Under the pieces are notes generated by a model that was not told the origin of the DNA, ran no database searches, and was given only the letters and a program-made list of their open reading frames with translations. Below are positions 1-6,165 of a stretch of 7,515 bases of DNA, piece after piece. Positions within the stretch are counted from its first letter, which is position 1; each line of letters begins with the position of its first letter. Source of the DNA: Elusimicrobiota bacterium (GTDB taxonomy: Bacteria > Elusimicrobiota > Elusimicrobia > Elusimicrobiales > Elusimicrobiaceae); NCBI GenBank assembly GCA_031259485.1, contig JAIRLH010000083.1:1-7515 (forward strand), in the 5' to 3' direction. Made by a program: the position numbers and the translations under genes.

Positions 1-463
1 GGCTGTTGAGCGAAGCGAAGCGGCTCAGATACAATCTCTTTTAAAATCTGTCGTGAATGCAGAGCAATTGTATTATCTACAAAACAAGCATTTTACCAAG
101 AATTTTGAAGATTTGGATATAACTATTCCATTTAAAGGGACAGATGGCGGATATGCATACAAAAGAATGCCGCCTGAATATGTAGGTTCTCTTCGTTCCA
201 ACGGCAGATGGGATTTATTTTTATATGGTTATGGTATGATGCCCGCCCACATAAATGTAATGGCTTTTAACTCAAAAGGGAAATATGAAAAAGCCGGGTG
301 GTGTGCCGGTACGACCGCTCCTGACTACCATTTTTCTCCCGCTGTTCTTAACTGCTGTTCAGTATCTGATTCTCCTTTACCAGAAACTTACTGTCAACAA
401 CTATTGGGTTTTTCTCAGAGATTTGATGGGGTCGGCGGGGGATACTTCATAAGTTACAGATAA
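1..463 (+). CDS. Type IV pilin-like protein, 5' truncated by window edge
   Basis: The reading frame is open from base 2 (base 1 ends the previous codon) to a TAA at 461-463, giving 153 residues. It begins AVERSEAAQIQSLLKSVVNA, which is the stretch that normally follows the hydrophobic N-terminal helix and conserved proline of type IV pilins, so the prepilin leader and about 30 residues lie before the window. The Y-Y-L-x-N-x-x-[FY] pattern that follows is typical of short pilin-like proteins. Four cysteines sit in the C-terminal third (WCAG, NCC, YCQQ), consistent with the disulfide-bonded loop of pilins. A GTG at 53 could be read as a start but would drop the helix, so it is not the true start. 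Role inferred: pilus or pseudopilus subunit in the cell envelope. The gene is much AT-richer than its neighbours (33% GC over bases 61-180). A minor pilin or pseudopilin cannot be told apart from a major subunit here. Confidence 0.8.
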   Translation, partial: AVERSEAAQIQSLLKSVVNAEQLYYLQNKHFTKNFEDLDITIPFKGTDGGYAYKRMPPEYVGSLRSNGRWDLFLYGYGMMPAHINVMAFNSKGKYEKAGWCAGTTAPDYHFSPAVLNCCSVSDSPLPETYCQQLLGFSQRFDGVGGGYFISYR

Positions 464-503
464 CTAGATTAAAATCACAAACTATGACATGGACTATTTT
501 GTT

Positions 504-538
504 ATGCCCTCGTGTTGCGGGGCGGGCATCTCTTTTTT
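504..538 (+). terminator. Likely rho-independent terminator of the first pilin gene
   Basis: The arms ATGCCC (504-509) and GGGCAT (524-529) pair around a 14-base loop and are followed by TCTTTTTT (531-538). An alternative inner stem, GCCC-CG with CGGGGC and one bulged T, is also possible. It lies 40 bases after the pilin stop codon. The reverse strand has no comparable U-tract, so it looks specific for plus-strand transcripts. Confidence 0.6.
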
Positions 539-556
539 CATATTCCTGCATAACTA

Positions 557-651
557 CATTGCGGGAATGACAATATAATTATTGGATTGTCGTCCCGGAT
601 CAAAACATTTGGGGCAGGCTCTGCCGCGCTACCCGCAATGACGGCAAATGT
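557..651. repeat. Palindrome-rich intergenic element, possible dispersed REP/MITE-like repeat
   Basis: This spacer between two convergent genes is built of nested inverted repeats: CATTGCGGG (557-565) with CCCGCAATG (632-640); a near-perfect hairpin from GGGAATGACAAT (563-574) to ATTGTCGTCCC (586-596); GGCAG (613-617) with CTGCC (621-625) around a 3-base loop; and ACATTTG (605-611) with CAAATGT (645-651). Nothing here has a coding signature. Short elements of this kind between convergent genes are often genome-wide repeats, but a single copy is visible here, so repeat status is inference. It could also act as a 3'-end structure for the minus-strand mazG transcript, whose stop is at 660. Confidence 0.45.
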
Positions 652-659
652 CAGATAGC

Positions 660-1064
660 CTAGGATTTTTTGGCCGCTTTTTCCTGCCGTTTTATTTCGC
701 GCCAGTGGGCAAGAGCCTCCTCGGGCGTAGCGGCTGCCGCGCCGGCGAAAACGTGCGGGTGTCGGCGTATGAGCTTCCGGTTTATGCCGTCAATGACTTC
801 GGCGAGCGTAAAACGTCCCTGCTCAGCGGCTATCGCGCTGTGGAACACAACCTGCAAAAGCAAATCGCCAAGTTCTTCTTTAAAATTCTCGTCGTCTTTG
901 GCTTCAATAGCGTCAATGACTTCCTGCGCTTCCTCGCGCAGGCATTTTATAAGGCTTTCGTGCGTCTGGGCTTTATCCCACTTGCAGCCCTGCGGGCCGC
1001 GCAGCGCGGCCATAGTTTTTATAAGTTCTCCGAGTTTTTGGGCGGCGTCATTATTTTTTTGCAT
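660..1064 (-). CDS. mazG: MazG-type nucleoside triphosphate pyrophosphohydrolase, single domain
   Basis: MazG proteins hydrolyse (d)NTPs to the monophosphate and pyrophosphate in the cytoplasm and help clear non-canonical nucleotides. The 134-residue product carries the family hallmarks in order: LRGPQGCKWDKAQTHESL (residues 21-38), the EExxE metal-binding motif (E44, E45, E48), the second acidic motif EELGD (E64, D67), LLLQVVFH, and the KLIRRHPHVF signature (97-106). It has one MazG domain, about half the length of the two-domain E. coli protein, as in many short MazG enzymes. The start chosen is ATG at 1064-1062, because AGAGGA (1076-1071) lies six bases before it; a TTG at 1070 would add two residues but leave no spacing. 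It starts two bases after the stop of the phosphatase gene, so the two are almost certainly co-transcribed. The exact substrate is not visible from sequence. Confidence 0.93.
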   Translation of the reverse strand: MQKNNDAAQKLGELIKTMAALRGPQGCKWDKAQTHESLIKCLREEAQEVIDAIEAKDDENFKEELGDLLLQVVFHSAIAAEQGRFTLAEVIDGINRKLIRRHPHVFAGAAAATPEEALAHWREIKRQEKAAKKS

Positions 1065-1066
1065 GT

Positions 1067-1867
1067 TCAATCCTCTGTAATTTTTATTATTTTTGCATGT
1101 CTGCCTCTGATTTCCAAATACTCAAAACCGCCGGCGAAAACGTTTTTCATGCCCGCGTCCGCTGCCGTTATTTTGCGGCTTTCGCTTACTGTAATCTGCG
1201 GCACCATGGTATGCCCCACTACTTGCCTGAAAGGGCAGTTGCCGTGCGCGGCGAACAAGGCTGAAAGATCTTCCCAAAAAATCCCGCCGAAACTGTCAGC
1301 CCCGCCGCGCCGGCGGCTTACGTTAAAAATCGGGTGCTTGTAATTGCCCGCGCTTACCGCTTCTCTGAAAATTCTATTTATGAGCGCGGCAATATTGGCG
1401 CATGTGGGTTTGCGCGGGCCCAGCTCCCGCTTAAGCGCTTCATAAAGCCCGTCGCATACTCCGGCATGCGTGAATAAAAAACCGCCGCGGCAGTAGGCCG
1501 CCTGCCACGCGCCGGACAAAATATCCTGTATTATTTTTGCGCGGAAAGGCCCTATCTGATAATGCGGCAGCGAGGTGATGAAATAATTTTTACGCAGAAT
1601 TTCCAGCTCGTGATTGCCCACAAGTCTTATAATATCCCCGCCCGCGGCGCGCGCTGCGGGCTGCAGTAGGTCAAGCAGTTTGTCAATTTGCAGCGGGTCG
1701 GCCCCTCTGTCCAGTATGTCGCCGAGCTGGATAAAAATGCTGCGCCCGCCGGTCCAGTTAAGTTCGGCGTCCATCAGGCCCGCGTGTATCAGCACAGCGG
1801 CGAAGGAGTAGTATTCCCCGTGCGCGTCGCCTACCGCGACCGCGGGGCGCATAGTTTTTGCAGCCAT
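1067..1867 (-). CDS. Calcineurin-like metallophosphatase, PPP-family type (protein phosphatase-like)
   Basis: The 266-residue product holds the full dinuclear-metal motif set of PPP-type phosphoesterases: GDAHG (residues 13-17, GDxHG), GDILDRG (49-55, GDxxDRG), GNHE (84-87), FTHAGV (132-137) and a C-terminal GHT (218-220). The layout, with a helical insert between GNHE and the THAG histidine, resembles bacterial Shewanella-like protein phosphatases and symmetrical Ap4A hydrolase relatives; the substrate (phosphoprotein or nucleotide) cannot be decided. There is no signal peptide, so it should be cytoplasmic. The ATG at 1867 has no Shine-Dalgarno sequence; a second in-frame ATG at 1852 also lacks one and would still keep all motifs. 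It is the first gene of a two-gene operon with mazG, which fits a nucleotide-handling role, but this is inference from context. The promoter is shared with the divergent flavoprotein gene. Confidence 0.85.
   Translation of the reverse strand: MAAKTMRPAVAVGDAHGEYYSFAAVLIHAGLMDAELNWTGGRSIFIQLGDILDRGADPLQIDKLLDLLQPAARAAGGDIIRLVGNHELEILRKNYFITSLPHYQIGPFRAKIIQDILSGAWQAAYCRGGFLFTHAGVCDGLYEALKRELGPRKPTCANIAALINRIFREAVSAGNYKHPIFNVSRRRGGADSFGGIFWEDLSALFAAHGNCPFRQVVGHTMVPQITVSESRKITAADAGMKNVFAGGFEYLEIRGRHAKIIKITED
1071..1076 (-). promoter_or_regulatory. Ribosome binding site of mazG
   Basis: AGAGGA on the minus strand, inside the last codons of the phosphatase gene, sits six bases before ATG 1064-1062. 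It decides the ATG over the TTG two codons upstream. Confidence 0.7.
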
Positions 1868-1893
1868 ACGCTATATTATATTAAAATTAATAT
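1868..1893. promoter_or_regulatory. Divergent promoter region, possibly leaderless on both sides
   Basis: Only 26 bases separate the two divergent start codons, and almost all are A or T. On the minus strand a consensus TATAAT (1880-1875) ends seven bases before the ATG at 1867, so transcription would start at or next to the start codon. On the plus strand TAAAAT (1882-1887) ends six bases before the ATG at 1894, and TATATT at 1872 or 1877 are alternatives. Neither start codon has a Shine-Dalgarno sequence, which fits leaderless mRNAs. No good -35 box was found for either direction; these would have to lie inside the opposite coding region. Promoter positions are inference from motif and spacing. 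Confidence 0.5.
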
Positions 1894-1894
1894 A
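1877..1894. repeat. 18-base perfect palindrome in the divergent spacer
   Basis: TATATTAA (1877-1884) and TTAATATA (1887-1894) are exact reverse complements separated by AA. The palindrome covers the likely -10 elements and the first base of the plus-strand start codon. It may be an operator for a dimeric regulator, or simply a symmetrical pair of -10 boxes. Confidence 0.6.
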
Positions 1895-3885
1895 TGGGGA
1901 AAACTTTCGGCAAACTCAGCCGCGCGCGGCGGCATATTGAAAAAATTATCGGCCGCGACAATGTACATTGCGACGCGGTAAGCCTTGCCCTCAACAGTTT
2001 TGACGGCGCGCCTGCGCGCGCGCTGCCACATGCAGTGCTTGATATTCCCGACGCAGCGTGCTTGCCGCAGGTAATAAAAACTTTGTACAAGTTTGACATG
2101 CCTTATGTCCCGCGCGCGGCAGGCACCAATCACGACGGCGGCGCGGTGCCGCTTAAAGGCGGCGCGGTGCTGAACCTGAGCGCGCTGAACAAAATTATCC
2201 TGATAAACACGGCGGAAAGTTATGCTATAGTTGAGCCCGGCGTGGTAAACCAGCGCCTGCAGGACGCGCTTTTGCCGCTGGGCTTTTTTTACGCGCCCGA
2301 TCCCGCAAGCATGGCCTTCAGCACCATAGGCGGCAACGCCGCGCTTAATGCGGGCGGCGCGAAGACCTTGAAATACGGCTCCACCGCGGCCAATATTCTG
2401 GCGGCGGAAGTTATTACGCCGCAGGGCGAAGTTCTTAAGCTCTCCAAAACCGACCCCGGGCCGGATTTAATGGCTTTGATGACCAGGAGCGAGGGCACGC
2501 TTGCAATAATAACAAAGCTGCGCGTCAAAATACTGCCATTGCCAAAGAACCTGAAAACTTTTACGGCTTATTTCGCTTCGCTTGAACATACCATGGGCAG
2601 CGTGCGCGATATCATTGCCGCCGGCATACTGCCCGCCGCGCTTGAAGCCATGGATAAAACCACCATGGACGTCACGCAAACCCCTTACCCCGTGGGCATG
2701 GAGGCGCTGCTGATAATAGAGCTGGATTCAAAAAAACAGACGGCGAAAAAACAGGCGCAGATTATTTTGCAAATTCTGAAAGAGAATAAAGCGATAAAAA
2801 TTGAAACCGCCGCGGACGAAACCGCGCGCCGAAAAATCTGGGCGGGACGCAGGGCGGCGGCCTCATCGCTGGCAAAGCTGGCGCCGAATTTGCTTTCTCT
2901 CGACAGCGCTTTTGCGCGCTCCTCTCTGCCGGAGATTATCAAAAAAATGCGCGGAATTTTTGCCAAATACAATGTGCGGGCGGGCCTGGTTTTCCACGCG
3001 GGGGACGGCAATGTGCACCCCAATATAGTTTTTGACGAGACCAATTTATTTGAAGCTTGGCAGGTCAAAAAGGCAGTCAAGGAAATACACGCGCTTACCG
3101 CGCAGGCCGGAGGCAGCATAAGCGGGGAGCACGGCATAGGCATAGAAAAGCGCGCCGCCATGGCTCTTATGTTTGACGAAGCTGCGCTCGGCCTTATGCG
3201 CAAAATCAAGACGGCTTTAGATCCGAAAAACCTGGCCAACCCAGATAAAATCCTGCCCATATCAACGCGGAGCCTTGCGCGCCGCACCGGCGCGCCGCAG
3301 TATTTGTTCAATATTATAGAGCAGATAAAGCTAAACCGCGCCGCAGGCCGCTCTACGATAATAAACGGCCTTGGCTCCAAATTTAAAGCTGATAGAAAAA
3401 TCGCGCTCAGCGCGGCGGGCCTAAACCAAATCCTTGATATTGATAATGCGAATTATACGATAACGGCGCAGGCCGGCTGCGCGCTTAAAGATATTGCCGC
3501 ACAGCTTGCGGAGCACAATATGTATCTGCCCGTACCGGCCGCGCGCGGCAGCATAGGAGGCGCGTTTTCGGCAAAAACTTTTTGGAATTTTGCGGATTAT
3601 ATAACGGGCCTTGATTTTATACTGTCCGACGGAACTTTTATATCTCTGGGCGGCAAACACGTCAAAAATTCCGCGGGTTATGATTTGATAAGACTGCTGC
3701 ACGGCGGCATCGGCGCGTACGCTTTCATAACCGCGCTTACCGTCAGAACTTTTGCCGCGCCCGCGCCGAAAACGGTCCAGAACAAATTTGAATTTTTTAA
3801 GCCTTGCGCGTCTGCCGCGCTTGTCAAAAAAGTTTTTGACGCGGATAATCTTTTTAACCCGTTTTTGTTCGGCGGCGCGCAATGA
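1894..3885 (+). CDS. GlcD-GlcE fusion, FAD-linked 2-hydroxyacid dehydrogenase
   Basis: The 663-residue flavoprotein has two halves. Residues 1 to about 457 match a complete GlcD subunit: the PCMH-type FAD domain with PRAAGTNHDGGAVP (73-86), TIGGNAALNAGG (144-155) and LKYGSTAANILAAEVITPQGE, then the substrate domain with HAGDGNVHP (368-376), SGEHGIG (410-416, H413) and the terminal LDPKNLANPDKIL. Residues about 461-625 are a second PCMH domain of GlcE type: NGLGSKF (491-497), RGSIGGAF (551-558) and GGKHVKNSAGYDLIRLLHGG (586-605). The last 25 residues (VFDADNLFNP) recall the very C-terminus of GlcE, but the GlcE cap domain between is nearly absent, so this half is about 205 residues against roughly 350 for a free GlcE. 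Glycolate oxidase passes electrons from 2-hydroxyacid through FAD to the Fe-S subunit; glycolate, lactate and longer acids cannot be told apart. The start is ATG 1894; a TAA at 1888 closes the frame just upstream and there is no Shine-Dalgarno. The stop overlaps the next start (ATGA), so the subunits are probably translationally coupled. Confidence 0.88.
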   Translation: MGKTFGKLSRARRHIEKIIGRDNVHCDAVSLALNSFDGAPARALPHAVLDIPDAACLPQVIKTLYKFDMPYVPRAAGTNHDGGAVPLKGGAVLNLSALNKIILINTAESYAIVEPGVVNQRLQDALLPLGFFYAPDPASMAFSTIGGNAALNAGGAKTLKYGSTAANILAAEVITPQGEVLKLSKTDPGPDLMALMTRSEGTLAIITKLRVKILPLPKNLKTFTAYFASLEHTMGSVRDIIAAGILPAALEAMDKTTMDVTQTPYPVGMEALLIIELDSKKQTAKKQAQIILQILKENKAIKIETAADETARRKIWAGRRAAASSLAKLAPNLLSLDSAFARSSLPEIIKKMRGIFAKYNVRAGLVFHAGDGNVHPNIVFDETNLFEAWQVKKAVKEIHALTAQAGGSISGEHGIGIEKRAAMALMFDEAALGLMRKIKTALDPKNLANPDKILPISTRSLARRTGAPQYLFNIIEQIKLNRAAGRSTIINGLGSKFKADRKIALSAAGLNQILDIDNANYTITAQAGCALKDIAAQLAEHNMYLPVPAARGSIGGAFSAKTFWNFADYITGLDFILSDGTFISLGGKHVKNSAGYDLIRLLHGGIGAYAFITALTVRTFAAPAPKTVQNKFEFFKPCASAALVKKVFDADNLFNPFLFGGAQ

Positions 3886-5027
3886 AAACGAATTTTAACA
3901 AAAACCAGCCTTTCATGCCCGCGCGCGGTCCGCTCCGCAAATATATTTACAATGTTTTGCGCGGTCTGCTGCGGCCCGAGGAAAGCGCAAAAGTTTGCAA
4001 CCGCTGCGGAGCCTGCGCGCAGGCCTGTCCCGTTTACAAAATCCAAAATCGGGAGGCCGCGGCCCCGCGTGGCCGCAATCAGTTGATGCGGTTTTTTCTG
4101 GACAGGAAGTTTGGCGCAGATACCCGAAAAACCGATATGCTGCGCCCTGCGCAAAATTGCATAATGTGCGGACAATGTAGCGCCGCGTGCGCGGCTTTGG
4201 TGCCCACGGCGGCGCATATGGCGTGGCTCAAAGACGTTTTGGGCTTTGGCGGCGGCGGCTTTTGGCGCGGGTTTCGGGCAAAAATTATTTACAAATTTAA
4301 AAAACCAAATTATACCCCTGCGCAGGACGCGCAGATAACTGCTTTTTATCTGCCCGCGGCGGGCGGCGCGGCGCATTACGCGGCAAGCCTGCGTTTTATC
4401 GGCAAAGAGCACAGAGGCGTGGCGATTATTGACGAAGGTCTCCTGCTGGGCCGCTTCGCGCTTACGCATGGCGCGGCGGCGACGGCAAAAATACTTGATA
4501 AAATAAAAGCGCGCTATGAAGCGCTGCTCAGCCCGCAGCCCATGCCTGTAATAACCGACGATATTGAAAATTACCGAGCTTTGAAACTCGCAGCGGAAAT
4601 TGACGAAAAATATCAAAATATTTCCTCCGCGGCCCGATTTATAACGGATTATATGGAACCCGTAAAACCGCGCGCGCGCGCCGGCTCGGGCCGCAGGATA
4701 GCGGTGCAGAATAATAATATTCTTTTCTGCGGCGATAAAATTGTAACGCGCGCGCGCGAACTTTTTATTTGCCCGCGCGCTGATTTTTTGATAGAGTTAA
4801 ATCAAAGCCCCGCAAGCGTCGGACTGTTGGCGTACGGCACTGCGCATGAAAACGCGGGGCAGCTTAAACGCGCTTTCGCCGCAGGTTGCGCTGAGCTGCG
4901 CATAGATACTCTTATAGTGCTTTCTTGCGCGGAAGAGAAATTTTTTAATATGCTTTTGAAATCTTATTATCCTTATACGAAAGCCGTGCATATAGCAAAT
5001 GCGCCGGAGCATTTTTATGAAAAATAA
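3882..5027 (+). CDS. GlcF-like iron-sulfur subunit with degenerate CCG modules
   Basis: The 381-residue product is the expected electron-transfer partner of the GlcDE flavoprotein. The N-terminal third has two 4Fe-4S ferredoxin-like sets: C39, C42, C45, C49-P (CNRCGACAQACP) and C93, C96, C99, C103 (CIMCGQCSAACA, with alanine where proline is usual), joined by the family motif PRGRNQLMRFFLD (62-74). The rest should be two CCG (cysteine-rich) modules as in GlcF, LutA and HdrB. The fold pattern can still be followed, but neither CCG motif is present: the equivalents appear to be GLLLG (186-190) and SVGLL (312-316), and only C283, C297, C336 and C349 remain. Usual GlcF proteins are near 400 residues, so length is only slightly short. 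Its start overlaps the flavoprotein stop by four bases with no clear Shine-Dalgarno. It should act in the cytoplasm or at the inner membrane face, feeding electrons to the quinone pool or another acceptor; no membrane segment is visible. Confidence 0.82.
   Translation: MKTNFNKNQPFMPARGPLRKYIYNVLRGLLRPEESAKVCNRCGACAQACPVYKIQNREAAAPRGRNQLMRFFLDRKFGADTRKTDMLRPAQNCIMCGQCSAACAALVPTAAHMAWLKDVLGFGGGGFWRGFRAKIIYKFKKPNYTPAQDAQITAFYLPAAGGAAHYAASLRFIGKEHRGVAIIDEGLLLGRFALTHGAAATAKILDKIKARYEALLSPQPMPVITDDIENYRALKLAAEIDEKYQNISSAARFITDYMEPVKPRARAGSGRRIAVQNNNILFCGDKIVTRARELFICPRADFLIELNQSPASVGLLAYGTAHENAGQLKRAFAAGCAELRIDTLIVLSCAEEKFFNMLLKSYYPYTKAVHIANAPEHFYEK
5006..5009 (+). promoter_or_regulatory. Ribosome binding site of the HD-GYP gene
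   Basis: GGAG lies seven bases before ATG 5017, inside the end of the preceding gene. It favours 5017 over the in-frame ATG at 4999, which has no comparable site. Confidence 0.65.
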
Positions 5028-6150
5028 AAAATTAACCGCGCAGACGCAGCTTGATATGCTGGTGGACTTCGGCAGACAGCTGTCCAGCGAAACGCATTTT
5101 GACAAGCTGCTGGCCCTTACCGCCAAGCAGATAAGCAAAATAATCGGCGCGCGGCACTGCTTTATTTTTATTAAGGACGAAAAGCACGGGGAATGGTGTT
5201 CTAAAATCGCGCGCGGCAAAGGGCTTAAATATACCGAAGTACATCTGCCCGCCGAAGGCGACAGCATCGCTGCTCTCGTGGCCAGAACCGGCGAAACCGT
5301 GAATATCATAGACGCGTATAATGACCCGCGCTTTGCCAAAGGGCTGGACTTGATTACGGGCTTTAAAACCGAAACAGTTCTCGCCGTGCCGCTGCTTAAC
5401 AAAGAGGGGCGTGTTATAGGTGTTTTCCAGCTCAATAATAAAGAAAACGGCGCGGCTTTTGACAAGAACGACGAAGGCCTTCTGCGCCTGCTTTCAAATC
5501 TTGCCAGCGGCAATATAGAAATCGCCGCTCTTTACGAGGACGTAAAGCTTTCCAACACCGAAATTATTTACCGTCTGGCCATAACATCTGAATTCCGAGA
5601 CCAGAATGACACCAAAATCCACCTGCGCAATATAGCGGGAAACAGCTACCGAATTGCGCGCGCCATGGGCCTGGGGGAGCAGGCGGCCGAAGTCATCAAA
5701 GACGCCAGCCTGCTGCACGATATCGGCAAAGTGGCGATACCGGATTATATACTGCTCAAACCGGGCAAACTTTCGGAAGAAGAGTACGAGCTTATGAAAG
5801 CCCATACCTTCTACGGCGGTAAAATTTTGCAGGGTTCAAAATCAAAAGTGCTCAGGACCGCGCATAAAATGAGCCTTTACCACCACGAACGCTGGGACGG
5901 CAGCGGCTACCCCGCCGGCTTAAAAGGCGAGGCTATACCGCTGGAGGCCCGCATAGTCGCCGCAGCGGATGTTTTTGACGCTCTCTGCATGCGCCGCGTT
6001 TATAAAAACTCGTGGAAGATAAGCGAAGCCTATAAATATATGCTTGAGCGCAGCGGCAAAGATTTTGACCCCAAAGTAATAGAGGCTTTTAAAGCCGCGT
6101 TCAATCAGATAAAAATGTCTTATATCGGCGCGGAACCGCGCCGCCAGTAA
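5017..6150 (+). CDS. GAF domain HD-GYP cyclic-di-GMP phosphodiesterase
   Basis: From the ATG at 5017 the product has 377 residues. Residues about 10-170 form a GAF sensor domain (GARHCFIFIKDE, then AVPLLNKEGRVIGVFQLNNK at 123-142). Residues about 183-365 form a complete HD-GYP domain: E192 and H202 in the first helix, HDIGKVAIPD (234-243), KAHTFYGG (261-268), HHERWDGSGYP (289-299) and IVAAADVFDAL. All metal-binding and GYP residues are in place, including the glutamate used as an extra ligand in trinuclear members, so it should be an active phosphodiesterase that degrades c-di-GMP to pGpG or GMP. No transmembrane or signal sequence is seen, so it is a soluble cytoplasmic protein whose activity is probably tuned by the GAF domain; the GAF ligand is unknown. 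It overlaps the GlcF-like gene by 11 bases and ends 15 bases before a pilin gene, which suggests one transcript and a link between c-di-GMP turnover and pili. Other cyclic dinucleotides remain possible substrates. Confidence 0.93.
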   Translation: MKNKKLTAQTQLDMLVDFGRQLSSETHFDKLLALTAKQISKIIGARHCFIFIKDEKHGEWCSKIARGKGLKYTEVHLPAEGDSIAALVARTGETVNIIDAYNDPRFAKGLDLITGFKTETVLAVPLLNKEGRVIGVFQLNNKENGAAFDKNDEGLLRLLSNLASGNIEIAALYEDVKLSNTEIIYRLAITSEFRDQNDTKIHLRNIAGNSYRIARAMGLGEQAAEVIKDASLLHDIGKVAIPDYILLKPGKLSEEEYELMKAHTFYGGKILQGSKSKVLRTAHKMSLYHHERWDGSGYPAGLKGEAIPLEARIVAAADVFDALCMRRVYKNSWKISEAYKYMLERSGKDFDPKVIEAFKAAFNQIKMSYIGAEPRRQ

Positions 6151-6155
6151 AGGAG
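6151..6155 (+). promoter_or_regulatory. Ribosome binding site of the second pilin gene
   Basis: AGGAG directly follows the HD-GYP stop codon and lies ten bases before ATG 6166. It is the clearest ribosome binding site in the plus-strand run, in keeping with a pilin made in larger amounts than its neighbours. Confidence 0.65.
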
Positions 6156-6165
6156 CTCAAAAAAT

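Noticed and set aside
648..1343. Plus-strand open frame of 231 codons opposite mazG and the phosphatase
   Set aside because: It has no family motif and is antisense to two genes with complete catalytic signatures; long antisense frames are expected in GC-rich DNA.
3294..3885. Second half of the flavoprotein as a broken or frameshifted separate gene
   Set aside because: The frame is continuous, the domain motifs are intact and the stop is coupled to the next start, so a true fusion fits better.
3678..4616. Minus-strand open frame of 312 codons opposite the flavoprotein/Fe-S junction
   Set aside because: Its product is arginine/alanine-rich with no recognisable domain and lies opposite two well-supported genes.
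4999..5016. Upstream ATG at 4999 as start of the HD-GYP gene
   Set aside because: It would add MRRSIF without a ribosome binding site, whereas GGAG is well placed for ATG 5017.
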